From NCBI GenBank assembly GCA_026388715.1, contig JAPLJF010000036.1, positions 124,001-188,000 of the forward strand: a stretch of DNA of 64,000 bases, in the 5' to 3' direction. How positions within the stretch are numbered: the stretch's first letter is position 1; each line of letters opens with the position of its first letter. This DNA is from Deltaproteobacteria bacterium. Its GTDB lineage: Bacteria; Desulfobacterota; Desulfobulbia; Desulfobulbales; Desulfocapsaceae. Positions 44,974 to 54,337 of this stretch are shown in pieces. The position numbers and the translations under genes are program-made. Under the pieces are notes generated by a model, which was not told the DNA's origin, did not search any database, and was given only the letters and a program-made list of their open reading frames with translations.

Positions 44974-45738
44974 ATGCAACTGGAACAACAACTACGCGAC
45001 AGACTGAAAAAGAAGGATATCCTGCTGATGACCCATATCGTGCTCGGGTATCCCTCCTTTGATACGAACCGGGAAGTGATCCGGCAGATGGTGGCAAACG
45101 GGGTGGACTGCATTGAGATGCAGATCCCCTTCTCGGAACCCATGGCTGATGGTCCGGTCATTGTCCGGGCCAATCAGGAGGCCCTCAGAAACGGGACCAG
45201 GGTTGCCGACTGTCTGGCTTTTTCCGCTGAGATGACCGCCACCCATGATATCCCTTTTCTCTTCATGACCTATTACAACATTATCTTCAAGTATGGGGAA
45301 AAGGCTTTTTTTGCAAAGGCCAAAGCCTGCGGGATCAAGGGCTTTATCGTCCCGGATCTGCCGCCGGAGGAGGGGGAGAGCTTCCTGCAACTAGCCGCGG
45401 AATACGAAATCGCCCCCATCCTGATCTTTGCCCCGACCTCCACCGATGAGCGGATGCGGGTGCTGGCGTCCCATGGCCAAGGCTTTATCTACTGCGTGGC
45501 CCGACGCGGGGTTACCGGTGTCAAGTCGGTGATCGGTCAGGATGTGGTGGAGTATCTCAAGCGTTGCCGGCAGGCCACCTCGCTGCCGCTGGCCGTTGGC
45601 TTCGGTATCCAGGACCGCGATGATGTGAGCGCCCTCATCGGCAAGGCGGATATGGCGGTGATCGGCTCGCAGACCATCCGGCTGGTGGATGAGCAAGGGG
45701 CCGGGTTGGTGGGGCCATTCATTGCCGGACTGCGCTGA
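44974..45738 (+). CDS. trpA: Tryptophan synthase alpha chain
   Basis: The protein has 254 residues. The catalytic Glu and Asp are in CIEMQIPFSEPMADGPVI (E of IEM, D of MADG), so both are present although the usual FSDP is FSEP here. FIVPDLPPEEG, then YCVARRGVTGVK and VGFGIQDRDDV complete the barrel, with the phosphate-binding loop near ADMAVIGSQ. The enzyme cleaves indole-3-glycerol phosphate and feeds indole to TrpB. The C-terminus GAGLVGPFIAGLR recurs as a divergent fragment at 47233-47283. Confidence 0.95.
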   Translation: MQLEQQLRDRLKKKDILLMTHIVLGYPSFDTNREVIRQMVANGVDCIEMQIPFSEPMADGPVIVRANQEALRNGTRVADCLAFSAEMTATHDIPFLFMTYYNIIFKYGEKAFFAKAKACGIKGFIVPDLPPEEGESFLQLAAEYEIAPILIFAPTSTDERMRVLASHGQGFIYCVARRGVTGVKSVIGQDVVEYLKRCRQATSLPLAVGFGIQDRDDVSALIGKADMAVIGSQTIRLVDEQGAGLVGPFIAGLR

Positions 45739-45763
45739 CAGGGCAACAAAAATAAGGGGAGTG

Positions 45764-45791
45764 TCTAAAAAAATCCCCAATCTTTTTTAGA
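45764..45791. terminator. AT-rich hairpin at the trpA/membrane-protein junction
   Basis: TCTAAAAAA (45764-45772) pairs with TTTTTTAGA (45783-45791). It follows the trpA stop by 25 bp and overlaps the stop of the convergent membrane-protein gene, so it could serve both transcripts. Confidence 0.45.
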
Positions 45792-47193
45792 TATTTTTCT
45801 TCGTCCTCTGTTGCCACCAACACATTGTGGCCATGCCGACTACCAGTGTGGCGAGCCATGCAAGGCGACTTTGATAACGGTCGTGGGGATTGGACAGAGC
45901 ACCGCAGATGAAGGCATTGCCGAGAAGGGCCAGTAACGTAAAAAACGCCAATCCCGCAAGATCATGCCGCCTGGCACGCAGACCCCAGCCGACAACGATC
46001 AGCAGGCCCATTACGGACAGGTGGGCTATAGGAACATGCACTGTGTTCAAGGCATCGAACAACGGTTGGGTGATCTGACCCTGTTGCTGGCGGGCGGTGT
46101 TGAACGACCCGGCAGTACGGGGAAGCAGGTCAGTGAAAACCGCCCGTGCGGTAGGCTGGTATTCGTCCAGCCCGTCTCCTGTTGCAACCCTTGCCATCTG
46201 CTGGGCAGTGGCTCGCAAAGAAGTCCAGATAAATGCTGCGGGATATGTCCTGATGCACTCGTTTACCAGATGACCCAGTTCGGTATCGGCCGTTCCACTC
46301 CAACCGCCGATATCCTGAAACGGTGAAGTGTTGCCCCAGAGGAAATCATCGGCTGTTTTGGGGATGCGGTCCTGCAGGCCGCACAACTTGACGCCGGGAA
46401 CAGGGCAATGCTCGCCCAGCCAGCGTTGGGCAAGGCCATCCTGCACCAACCTTCCAAAAACAAAAACAGGTCCTCCCGGAGTATATGTCGCCTTTCCCAC
46501 CAGGGCCAGATGCAGCATCGGCATGAAAAGCAGGCTCGCTGCCACTACTGCTACCGGGGGCAGGCTGAATACGGACAGCGGCCAATTTCGACCACGTAAG
46601 ACAATCCGCGCGACAAGAATGATGATTATCAGCCCGATTGCCAGCGCCATGCATGACATATGCGACAGCAGCCCAAGCAGAACCAGGGCTGCCAGCCCAG
46701 CGCGTTCGCTTCGTCCCAACTTTTCCCAGCGGAAACCCAGGAGCCACAGGCCGAGGACCACCAGGGACACCAGCGTATCGGGCATCAACTGGCTGGTGTA
46801 CCAGGAAATTCCGGTCAACAATCCTAATCCCCCGCAAAAGGATGCGGTTGCCAGCGGGCCGGCGGGCAGGTCATGGCAGCGGAGTGTGAGGCGTATAACC
46901 CACAGGGTGAAAAGTGATTGCGTCAGCACCGGCCCCCAGAAGGACCACCAGCCTAATGATGTGATCCAAAGGAAGAGTCCATAGAATAAGGAACGTCCCG
47001 GAGCCAGTGTCATGTCCAGCACCCGCCCCACATACCCGCCCGTATCAAAAAATACGATGGCGAAACCATTCCACAGGGCTGGGGAGAGAAATACGGCAAT
47101 GCTGAATGCAAGGCAGAGCGCCCGGGCACTGCCGGTTGTTATCATGGAGGAGCTGGATGACGAGGGTGATTGGTTAAAAAGTATGATCATCAT
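45787..47193 (-). CDS. Multi-pass membrane protein of unknown function, GT-C-like
   Basis: The protein has 468 residues with about ten transmembrane segments. An acidic motif VFFDTGGYVGR lies in the first extracytoplasmic loop, and a long periplasmic loop (about 240-360) carries CPVPGVKLCGLQ and a later DEYQPTARAVF. The layout suggests a GT-C-type or related polyprenyl-dependent membrane protein, but no signature is decisive. GC content is higher than in the left half of the window. With the pyruvate-kinase-like gene it lies on the opposite strand to trp, next to a trpA fragment, so it was probably acquired. Confidence 0.6.
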   Translation of the reverse strand: MMIILFNQSPSSSSSSMITTGSARALCLAFSIAVFLSPALWNGFAIVFFDTGGYVGRVLDMTLAPGRSLFYGLFLWITSLGWWSFWGPVLTQSLFTLWVIRLTLRCHDLPAGPLATASFCGGLGLLTGISWYTSQLMPDTLVSLVVLGLWLLGFRWEKLGRSERAGLAALVLLGLLSHMSCMALAIGLIIIILVARIVLRGRNWPLSVFSLPPVAVVAASLLFMPMLHLALVGKATYTPGGPVFVFGRLVQDGLAQRWLGEHCPVPGVKLCGLQDRIPKTADDFLWGNTSPFQDIGGWSGTADTELGHLVNECIRTYPAAFIWTSLRATAQQMARVATGDGLDEYQPTARAVFTDLLPRTAGSFNTARQQQGQITQPLFDALNTVHVPIAHLSVMGLLIVVGWGLRARRHDLAGLAFFTLLALLGNAFICGALSNPHDRYQSRLAWLATLVVGMATMCWWQQRTKKNI

Positions 47194-47232
47194 CGCATAT
47201 CCCTTTGGCAGGCTAATTTATTTGGAGCTTAG

Positions 47233-47283
47233 GATGAGAAAGAGGCCGGGGCGGTGGGTCCCTTTATTGTTGGATTGCGTTGA
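47233..47283 (+). pseudogene. Last 17 codons of a second trpA allele
   Basis: The plus-strand frame reads DEKEAGAVGPFIVGLR followed by TGA, against DEQGAGLVGPFIAGLR-TGA at the end of trpA (45688-45738). Many differences are at third codon positions. The flanking 20 bp after the stop (CAGAGCAATAAAAACAGGG against CAGGGCAACAAAAATAAGGG) also match. Upstream similarity ends at about 47230. Confidence 0.8.
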
Positions 47284-47315
47284 CAGAGCAATAAAAACAG
47301 GGAAGCGGTCTTCTC

Positions 47316-49235
47316 CTATTTTTCTTCGGGTGTGGCATGTAGCCTGGTTGGCAGCACATGGGCCAATCGCAACTCTCGGAGCATGGACCGCTTTTTGGTC
47401 TGGTGTCCCTGCATTCGGCGCAGGATATCGTCCAGGACCCGTACTGCGCTGACCACATAGGGCCCCTTATTGAGCATGACACACTCGGCACGGTCCCCCA
47501 TCGCCGCGTCCGTGATCTCGGCGCGCGATGGCATCCCTTCCTTGGCCAGGGTTTCCAATACCTGCGTGGCCCAGATTACCGGTACGTGGGCGGCCTCACA
47601 GATCCAGAGGATCTCTTCCTGAACTTCCGCCAGCCGCTCGAATCCGCATTCGACAGCCAGATCTCCCCGGGCGATCATCACTCCGCAACAAGGCGCCCGC
47701 ATGGCCATCAACAACATGTCCGGTAAGTTGTCAAATCCGCGGCGTGTCTCGATCTTCAGGACAATGGCAGGCTGTCGATCGCCCAACCGTGCCAGGTGCT
47801 GCTGGAGGGACTCCACGTCTCGGGCGACGTTGGCAAAGGACAACTCAACGACATCGGCGTATTGGACCACGAAGGCCAAGTCCTCGAGATCCTTGGCCGT
47901 CATGGCCGCGAGGCGAAGGTCGCTCTCGGGAAGGTTGATCCCTTTACCGGCTAACAGCTTTCCGCCGCTCACGTGTGTCTGGGTGATCCGGATGAGAACC
48001 CGGCTGCTCTCAACCTTCTCGATCACGCCGCCGATCTTGCCGTCATCGAACCAGATAGACTCCCCCGGCCGAACATCGTTGAACACTTCTGGAATCGTGC
48101 AACCGATCGCGGCGGGGGTCAGCAATTGCCCCTCGCTGTCCCGGATTGCGGAGCACCCCGGTGTGAGGTCGCGGGTCAGGATCAGCAGGTTGCCTTGTTG
48201 CAGGGAAATGGCGTTTTTAGCGGGCGGCAACTCGCCGACTTGGGCCTTACGGTCATCCCCCTTGGTTCCGATCGTTTTTTGCAGGACGGTGCCGGGGACG
48301 ACATAGGTCGTCTGGCTCGCTTCTGCCCAGCACCCGCCGTCCATTGCGGCAACGACCGTCAATGTCCGTTTGGCATCCCGGGCATCGGTGAGTTTTAATT
48401 GCTCACCGGAGTGCAGGCGAGCCAGCCATGTCGCCGGTACAGGGAGGGAGGCAGCCGCCGGCGAGGGAGGCAACCGAGGAGAATCCTCCGGGGTCAGCCA
48501 TACCCGTGCAGGGGCGGTGACCCGGCCGTAGATATCACGGCAGGGACGAATTCTGGCCACTGCCGGGCCCGGCTCAAGCGGCCCGGTGCGCAGCTTTGGC
48601 CCTGCCAGATCCATGACGACCCGGCAGGATCGCCCCAGTGATTGCTCGGCCCGTCTCAGGTGCTCGATCATTCGCAGCCACGCTGCAGCGTCGTCGTGGG
48701 CGCAATTGATGCGCATGCAATCCATACCTTGCAGGATCAGGTCGTGAACGAGGGTGAAATTATCCGCTGCTTCACTCGGCATGGTGACCATGATTCGAAC
48801 CCCGCGTCCGGGGATGGCGGGGCCGAAAAGGCATTCGGTGTGTTCGGCGAGGAGTCGCTCGCCGTTGGCAAAATCAATAACATCGGTCTCTTCCGAGGGT
48901 GGTTGCCAGGAACGATGCATCAGGCGGTGCAGCACTCCTAAAACCGCGTCGACCGTAACCAGGACATGCGGCTCGGCGCGCCCGAGTGAGGACAGTCCCA
49001 ACGCGGCCAACTGCAGTTGCAACGGCCGGAGGTCGTGACGCCGGAGGGTGAGGTAATGGAGGAGATTGCGGGCGCTCTCTTGATGGTTGCGGTGAATCTC
49101 ATCGAGACGTAGCTGGGATCTGGCCATATCAGCAACCATATTTGCGCGGATGGCCGTGAGTTCCCTGAGAATGCGCTCGATGTCCGCGATACCCGGATAA
49201 GCATTGTCGGTGGTATCTTCAGTTATCAAGGGCAT
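47316..49235 (-). CDS. Atypical pyruvate kinase-like protein, no C-terminal regulatory domain
   Basis: The protein has about 639 residues from ATG 49235 (ATG 49253 also possible). The first 150 residues are a helical extension not found in normal pyruvate kinase. The barrel then shows GVRIMVTMPSEA, MDCMRINCAHD, VVMDLAGPKLRTG, IWFDDGKIGG, KGINLPESDL, IVLKIETRRGFDNL (catalytic Lys) and VMIARGDLAVECG with Mg-binding Glu and Asp. An insertion of about 130 residues separates the barrel from the cap region. It ends shortly after ATQVLETLAKEGMPSRAEITDAA without the usual C-domain. Activity on PEP/pyruvate is plausible, but allostery would differ. GC content is high. Confidence 0.75.
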   Translation of the reverse strand: MPLITEDTTDNAYPGIADIERILRELTAIRANMVADMARSQLRLDEIHRNHQESARNLLHYLTLRRHDLRPLQLQLAALGLSSLGRAEPHVLVTVDAVLGVLHRLMHRSWQPPSEETDVIDFANGERLLAEHTECLFGPAIPGRGVRIMVTMPSEAADNFTLVHDLILQGMDCMRINCAHDDAAAWLRMIEHLRRAEQSLGRSCRVVMDLAGPKLRTGPLEPGPAVARIRPCRDIYGRVTAPARVWLTPEDSPRLPPSPAAASLPVPATWLARLHSGEQLKLTDARDAKRTLTVVAAMDGGCWAEASQTTYVVPGTVLQKTIGTKGDDRKAQVGELPPAKNAISLQQGNLLILTRDLTPGCSAIRDSEGQLLTPAAIGCTIPEVFNDVRPGESIWFDDGKIGGVIEKVESSRVLIRITQTHVSGGKLLAGKGINLPESDLRLAAMTAKDLEDLAFVVQYADVVELSFANVARDVESLQQHLARLGDRQPAIVLKIETRRGFDNLPDMLLMAMRAPCCGVMIARGDLAVECGFERLAEVQEEILWICEAAHVPVIWATQVLETLAKEGMPSRAEITDAAMGDRAECVMLNKGPYVVSAVRVLDDILRRMQGHQTKKRSMLRELRLAHVLPTRLHATPEEK

Positions 49236-49537
49236 TGTCGCCAGCGACCTCATGCCCAAGGTGAGGCGTGCGGCTTTTCTGTGTCTCCTCCACCTTATTG
49301 GTAAGTGATTATTCCTTCTTCTCATAGGTCATTAAACCGTTCATCCTGACTTTGAAAAATGAGGCACTCTCTTTCCTTGTCGGGTATAAACTTATGATTC
49401 TGAATACAATGGATCCTCTTCACTTTATAGAGTTTTTTTATCACGTCAAGTCTTCAATAACTCCCAGTTGGACGGAGTATTGCCGGTTATCTGGTGAAAC
49501 GAGTCATGACCTGAATAATGATGAGATCGAAATGGAA

Positions 49538-50563
49538 TCAGCCTGCAAAGCGTACCTCCTGCAGCAGATGATGCTGTCCTGCTGCGCAGTAGATCTGTCC
49601 GCCCTGGCCATCGGGACCGGGTGCGGCAACGGTGAGGTAGCGTAATCGTTTGAGTTCCCGGCGACCATGGGTGACGGTGTCGAGGATCAGGCCGCAGGCC
49701 AGGCTGAGACAGGCCAGGAGCATGATGCCGGTGGCGAGGATGGCCGTGGGGAAGCGGGGAACGAGGCCGGTCTCGGCATAGGTGAGCAGAACCGGTACGG
49801 CCAGACCAACGGACAGGGCGGCCAGCAGGCAGAAGAGGATGGTAAAGAAGATCAGCGGTCGTTCTTTCTTGAAGAGGGCGATGATGGTCAGCAGGATCCG
49901 GTAGCCATCGCGGTAGGTGCTGAGCTTGCTCTCCGATCCTTCAGGCCGTGAACCATAAGGGGTGATCACTTCGGCAATGGGCATCTTCAGCTCCAAGGCA
50001 TGGATGGTGAGTTCGGTCTCGGTTTCGAAGCCCTGGGCCAGGGCCGGGAAGGATTTGACAAAGCGGCGGGACATGACCCGGTAACCGGAGAGCATGTCGG
50101 TGAGCTGGCGTCCAAAGAGCAGGGACATGAAGCCGGTGAGAAGATGGTTGCCGAACTGGTGGCCCCGCCGGAATGAGGCGTCTCCTTCATGGGCGGTCAG
50201 GCGGGTGCCGACCACCATGTCCAGTTGTTCGGTCAGCAGTTTATCAATCATATCCGGGGCGCTGGCGGCGTGGTAGGTGCTGTCGCCATCCACCAGGATA
50301 TAGATGTCGGCCTCGATATCGGAAAACATCCGCCGCATCACATTGCCCTTGCCCTGATATTTTTCACACCGGACAATGGCACCCGCCTCCGTCGCCTTTT
50401 TGATCGTCTGATCTCCCGAGTTGTTGTCATAGACGTAGATCATCGCCCCCGGTAATACCGCCCGGAAATCATGCACCACCTGGGCCACGGTTTGTTCTTC
50501 GTTATAGCACGGGATCAGAACAGCAATACGTTGTAAAAATGGTATGGGGTTTCCCTGGGTCAT
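49538..50563 (-). CDS. Glycosyltransferase family 2, DPM1-like with C-terminal TM segments
   Basis: The protein has 341 residues. RIAVLIPCYNEEQTVAQVV, then YVYDNNSGDQT, KGNVMRRMFSDIEADIYILVDGDSTY and LTDMLSGYRVMSRRFVKSFP define a polyprenyl-phosphate-type GT2. Two hydrophobic segments (about 240-265 and 272-298) follow. It shares a 4-bp overlap (ATGA) with the upstream membrane protein gene, so the pair is translationally coupled. A lipid-linked sugar made here would be the natural donor for that GT-C-like partner. Confidence 0.85.
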   Translation of the reverse strand: MTQGNPIPFLQRIAVLIPCYNEEQTVAQVVHDFRAVLPGAMIYVYDNNSGDQTIKKATEAGAIVRCEKYQGKGNVMRRMFSDIEADIYILVDGDSTYHAASAPDMIDKLLTEQLDMVVGTRLTAHEGDASFRRGHQFGNHLLTGFMSLLFGRQLTDMLSGYRVMSRRFVKSFPALAQGFETETELTIHALELKMPIAEVITPYGSRPEGSESKLSTYRDGYRILLTIIALFKKERPLIFFTILFCLLAALSVGLAVPVLLTYAETGLVPRFPTAILATGIMLLACLSLACGLILDTVTHGRRELKRLRYLTVAAPGPDGQGGQIYCAAGQHHLLQEVRFAG

Positions 50564-52194
50564 TTTGTGTTCCTCTCGTTTTTGGTGTAGCTATCCATGG
50601 GGGTGACTGCGCAGAAATAAAAAGGGTCGGTGATCCGGTTCTCAATATGGGGGTTCATCTGTTGACATCCTTCCTGGTTGATCCGCAGGTTGAAGTGCTG
50701 CAGGGCGGCCCTGCTTTCTTTACCTTCGTTGGAGCGGTACAGAATATAGAGGGGGCCCTGGTGGTTGGCGATTAGTTGCTGCATGCGCAGGTCAAACCCG
50801 TTGGGGTTTTCCGACGGCCCGGTAAAATAGCTCTCGATCCTGACAAAACGCACCGGCTCCGGGAAAAAGGGAATAACATAGGAAAAGGGCTCGACCCCGG
50901 TCATGAGCACCATGCTCTTGGCCGGATCAGCCAAGGGCGGAGGGGTAACGCCGAAATAGTCGGAACTCCAGGCAACCCGGCCCCAGTTTCCCGGCCTCAG
51001 GGTGACAATCCACAGGATCAGGCAGGCCCAAATGGCTATCTGCCTGGCAGGAAGACGGAAGGGCAGGCGGTCAATGAGCAGCCAGATAGCGAGTGGTGCC
51101 AGCATCTCCAGGGGCAGGAGATAGCGATAGATGGCGAAGAGTTTCAGCCAGACCAGGTAAGAGACCACGATGGCAGTCAGGAGGAAAAATCCCTTGTGCC
51201 GGGTGAGTGGTGGCTGAGAATCGGCATTATTCCGGCGCAGGGCCATGATGGCGGTAGTTATCAGGGCGAGGATGAGCAGGACAAAGCGCAGGTCGCGAAA
51301 TTCGATCTCGCCTACCCGAAAGGGATTGAGCACCATCAGGAAGGGGAGGAAAATCGATTCCCAAAGACTTGGCGGCAGAAAATGGATGTCCCGGTAAGGG
51401 GCAGCCGCACCCATGGGCGAGCGGAAGAGGTCGTTGAAGTAGGGGAAGAAGGGGTTGCCGTAGTGGACCCAGAGTTCGTGCATCCAGAAGCCGCCGGTGA
51501 TCGTAATCCCGGCCAGCACCCCGATGCCGAAGCAGAATGCCAGCAGGATCCGGCGCGACAAGGCAACGGGCAGGACCAGAAAGGCGGCGCACCAGCCTAC
51601 GGCAAAGGTGGCGGAAGGCTGTTTTAGGCCGGCGGCCATTCCGGTCAGGATGCCGGCGCAAGCAACGATCAGCAATATTCTTGCCGTCTTGTCCTGACGT
51701 AGGCCTTGAAAGTTGGCCATGAGTATCCATAGTCCACCCAAGAGAGGCAGACTGATCAGGTTGTCGCCAAAGGTGGTGCCCAATTCGGCCAGGGTGCCGG
51801 CTCCTAATAATCCAATGAAGGCGGCCAGATAATAATGCCATGGCGGATGTTCCTTCTCTTCGCCCATGATGCTGCGTCCAATCCCGACTAGGATGGGGAA
51901 GTTCAGACCCTGCATTGCCCCAATCAGAAATCCGGTCACCATGGGCGGCAAAGCCATCACTGCCCAATAAAAGGGGATGTGGAGGAGGGGATTATAGAAG
52001 TTGGCCACCTGGGCCGGTACCATATCAAAGTCCAGACGATGGTGGAGAAAGGCAAAAGGGTTGTACAGATGATAATTGCGGAGATCCCAGTTGGCGTCCT
52101 GTCCGAGAAAAAGGGCGAGGAGGCCGAAGAAAAGAGGGCCGGCGAGCCAGGGGAAAAAACGATAGATGTGGTGTCGTGAATTTGAAAGAGTCAT
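50560..52194 (-). CDS. GT-C-like integral membrane glycosyltransferase candidate
   Basis: The protein has 544 residues with about eleven transmembrane segments. DANWDLRNYHLYNPFAFLHHRLDFD is the first periplasmic loop, with the acidic residues and YH-x-PF expected of GT-C proteins (the WDLRNYH-YNP pattern is common in such families). The C-terminal periplasmic part has FVRIESYFTGPSENPNGFDL. It probably uses the polyprenyl sugar made by the coupled GT2. The target, lipid or glycan, is unknown. Confidence 0.7.
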   Translation of the reverse strand: MTLSNSRHHIYRFFPWLAGPLFFGLLALFLGQDANWDLRNYHLYNPFAFLHHRLDFDMVPAQVANFYNPLLHIPFYWAVMALPPMVTGFLIGAMQGLNFPILVGIGRSIMGEEKEHPPWHYYLAAFIGLLGAGTLAELGTTFGDNLISLPLLGGLWILMANFQGLRQDKTARILLIVACAGILTGMAAGLKQPSATFAVGWCAAFLVLPVALSRRILLAFCFGIGVLAGITITGGFWMHELWVHYGNPFFPYFNDLFRSPMGAAAPYRDIHFLPPSLWESIFLPFLMVLNPFRVGEIEFRDLRFVLLILALITTAIMALRRNNADSQPPLTRHKGFFLLTAIVVSYLVWLKLFAIYRYLLPLEMLAPLAIWLLIDRLPFRLPARQIAIWACLILWIVTLRPGNWGRVAWSSDYFGVTPPPLADPAKSMVLMTGVEPFSYVIPFFPEPVRFVRIESYFTGPSENPNGFDLRMQQLIANHQGPLYILYRSNEGKESRAALQHFNLRINQEGCQQMNPHIENRITDPFYFCAVTPMDSYTKNERNTK

Positions 52195-52432
52195 TATGGC
52201 AGATGCTTTGAATCAGGATTGAGTGATAATATGAGCTGTGAAGAAGGTTCGAATAGGTGGAAATATGGACTTCGGGCCTTCCTGTTCATTGTTGCTTTAT
52301 TCTTTGTACTGCGTGCTTGTTAACGTATGATTCTTTTATGATTAGAATATGGTTTGGGTCAGGTGCAGGTGCAAAAAGGTGTTTTTTGATTATCTAATTG
52401 TTTGCTGATTCAAGTTGTTAAGGCTGATATTC

Positions 52433-54337
52433 TCAGCGTACTCCAAGTCCACTTCCTGCGGGGTGGGCGACACGTACAAAAATCGGATTGGAGTAGAACC
52501 AGAGATCGGCATAGGCCTTGTCCTGGGTATTGGGTGCTAAAAGGTCATCATTGAGTGGATTGCCCTGTCCATCGGTCTCATTCTTGACATTACGGCCAAG
52601 ATTGGTGCCCCGTAGCCGGAAATACATGTCACCCTCCAGGTGCGGTATCTGATAGACAATGGTTTGCCAGCCGTTCCCGCCATCCTTGGCTCCCGCGGCA
52701 TTAGGACTTCCCTGTCCGTCGCTGCCCCCGCCAGTTGCTCCTCTTTCTTCCTGTCCGGTCGGTTCCTCCTTCCAGTCTTTCCGGGTAAAGGATGCCATTA
52801 TCCGGGTGCTGGTATTGATCTCACCTTCATAGTCAGGATTGGGTGTGACCCCATCGGCAAGAACCTTGGGCGCCTTTTCCCGCACCTCACCGGCGATCAG
52901 ATCGATGTGATCCACGGCCACCGTATCCCCGTTATTGTTTCTGGACGGGCTGCGGAAGCGGATGGTCATCTGCGGATCGCATTCCTCTTTCGCCTCCAGG
53001 TTTCCCCCCATCCTGGCCGCTTCCGCCATCCCTGGCACCCGCGGCATGAGGACTTCCTTGTCCGTCGCCGCTGCCGCAACTTCCTTCCTCTTCTGCTGGC
53101 ACTGGACTGAAAACTGCAAGCTGTCAATCAGATCACCCTGGGCAATGAAGGAGTTGCCGGAACGCAACCCTGCTATCAGCTCATCGGCGGAATAGTTTCC
53201 GTCATGATTCAGGTCCTGCACATAGGTATGATTTTTTGCATATTCACCCGGCCAGAAATCATGGTCTGTGGTATGGAAATCAGAATTCACAAAGACAAAA
53301 AACCGGCGGTCTTCGCCAAGCAGGGCGTCCCAAGCCCCTCCTACCTTGGCCAGCATATAATCTGCGCCGCCATAGGTGCGTGCCCTGAAGGTGACATCCT
53401 GTCCAGCACTGTCGTGAAAAGGCCCGCCGTCATAATGACCACGCTGTGATGCCTTTTGATGGCCGGGCATACCCTCAAAACCAAAGGCCACACTGGGGGC
53501 GGCGTCATGAAAATCACGAATGGCAGCCATGGAATAATTCTGCCAGCGTGAGGGATGATTGATCAGGAAATAACTGCTCTGCGGATAATGCTGATTCAGC
53601 CACCTGACGCCTGCCACCGCCTTGGCGTGATTGTTTTCGATAATCTTGCCGCTCGTGCCGAGATAGTTGTCAGCCGTGGTGCCGCTATCCTTGTCGTCAA
53701 ACAGATATTCGTGGCGGGCAATGGCCAGGCCCCCCTCTTCAGCCGGGCCAACGATAGCGACACTGGCATGATCATGTCCCGGCACATTCCATTCATAGCC
53801 CTGGATAATGAGCTTGTCCGGCCAGGTTGTCCGTGCCTTCGTGATCAGAGGATAGGAGTATTGCCATAATGACTGCCAACGCCACATCTTTCCTGCCGGA
53901 GGGGAACCCAGAAAAACGGTATCCGCAGGACATGGATGTCCCAGTGTCGCTTGCTCCAGGGAGGTGTGAAGAGCGACTGTTGGCCAGGACTGCCCATCGG
54001 AATTGCGACTGAAGGCCCCGCCATGTTCGGAATTAGCGATCCAGTCAAGGCCGAACTGAAAGGCATGGGCAAAGACCTGATCAGGAACATTGCTGCCATC
54101 AGTGAGAAAGGTATGATTATGAAAATCCCCTGCCAGCCACCGTCCGGTGTCCGGTGTCTCCGGCCGCTCTTCCGCCGTGGCGTTTCCTGGAGCGAGCGGC
54201 GCTCGGAGTCTCGCTTTTTGCTCGCTTACCTTGGCGGCAATGCCCTGCGACTGCTGGGACTGATAACCCCAAAAGGCCAGTATCAGGATCCCAACCCCAA
54301 CCATTCCCTTTACAACCGTGACCCCAAATTTCTTCAT
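52433..54337 (-). CDS. CehA/McbA-type PHP-domain metallohydrolase with coding repeats
   Basis: The protein has 634 residues from ATG 54337, behind GGAAAGTGCG. A single N-terminal hydrophobic helix (7-24) directs export or anchoring. The PHP domain starts WLAGDFHNHTFLTDG (His73, His75), with IANSEHGGAF, FLINHPSRWQN and VNSDFHTTDHDFW supplying the other ligands. A 22-residue block KVSEQKARLRAPLAPGN (36-52) plus AEER is shared with the neighbouring 5'-nucleotidase, and two further segments derive from one repeat read in different frames. The enzyme should be a periplasmic phosphoesterase of unknown substrate. Confidence 0.7.
   Translation of the reverse strand: MKKFGVTVVKGMVGVGILILAFWGYQSQQSQGIAAKVSEQKARLRAPLAPGNATAEERPETPDTGRWLAGDFHNHTFLTDGSNVPDQVFAHAFQFGLDWIANSEHGGAFSRNSDGQSWPTVALHTSLEQATLGHPCPADTVFLGSPPAGKMWRWQSLWQYSYPLITKARTTWPDKLIIQGYEWNVPGHDHASVAIVGPAEEGGLAIARHEYLFDDKDSGTTADNYLGTSGKIIENNHAKAVAGVRWLNQHYPQSSYFLINHPSRWQNYSMAAIRDFHDAAPSVAFGFEGMPGHQKASQRGHYDGGPFHDSAGQDVTFRARTYGGADYMLAKVGGAWDALLGEDRRFFVFVNSDFHTTDHDFWPGEYAKNHTYVQDLNHDGNYSADELIAGLRSGNSFIAQGDLIDSLQFSVQCQQKRKEVAAAATDKEVLMPRVPGMAEAARMGGNLEAKEECDPQMTIRFRSPSRNNNGDTVAVDHIDLIAGEVREKAPKVLADGVTPNPDYEGEINTSTRIMASFTRKDWKEEPTGQEERGATGGGSDGQGSPNAAGAKDGGNGWQTIVYQIPHLEGDMYFRLRGTNLGRNVKNETDGQGNPLNDDLLAPNTQDKAYADLWFYSNPIFVRVAHPAGSGLGVR
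52670..52725. repeat. Coding repeat R2, copy 1
   Basis: This 56-bp stretch aligns without gaps to 53016-53071 with seven mismatches. In the minus-strand gene it encodes GGSDGQGSPNAAGAKDGG. Confidence 0.8.
53016..53071. repeat. Coding repeat R2, copy 2
   Basis: This copy is displaced 346 bp from copy 1, so the same DNA is read in another frame and encodes AATDKEVLMPRVPGMAEA. Both copies are in the same gene and neither introduces a stop codon. Confidence 0.8.
54165..54232. repeat. Coding repeat R1, copy in the PHP hydrolase gene
   Basis: This 68-bp stretch (minus strand AAGGTAAGCGAGCAAAAAG to GCGGAAGAGCG) matches 55175-55242 at about 49 of 68 positions without gaps and in the same reading frame. 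It sits in the linker between membrane helix and PHP domain. Confidence 0.75.

Noticed and set aside
49352-49645. 97-codon frame, plus strand
   Set aside because: Runs into the opposite-strand GT2 gene for about a third of its length and has no recognisable features.
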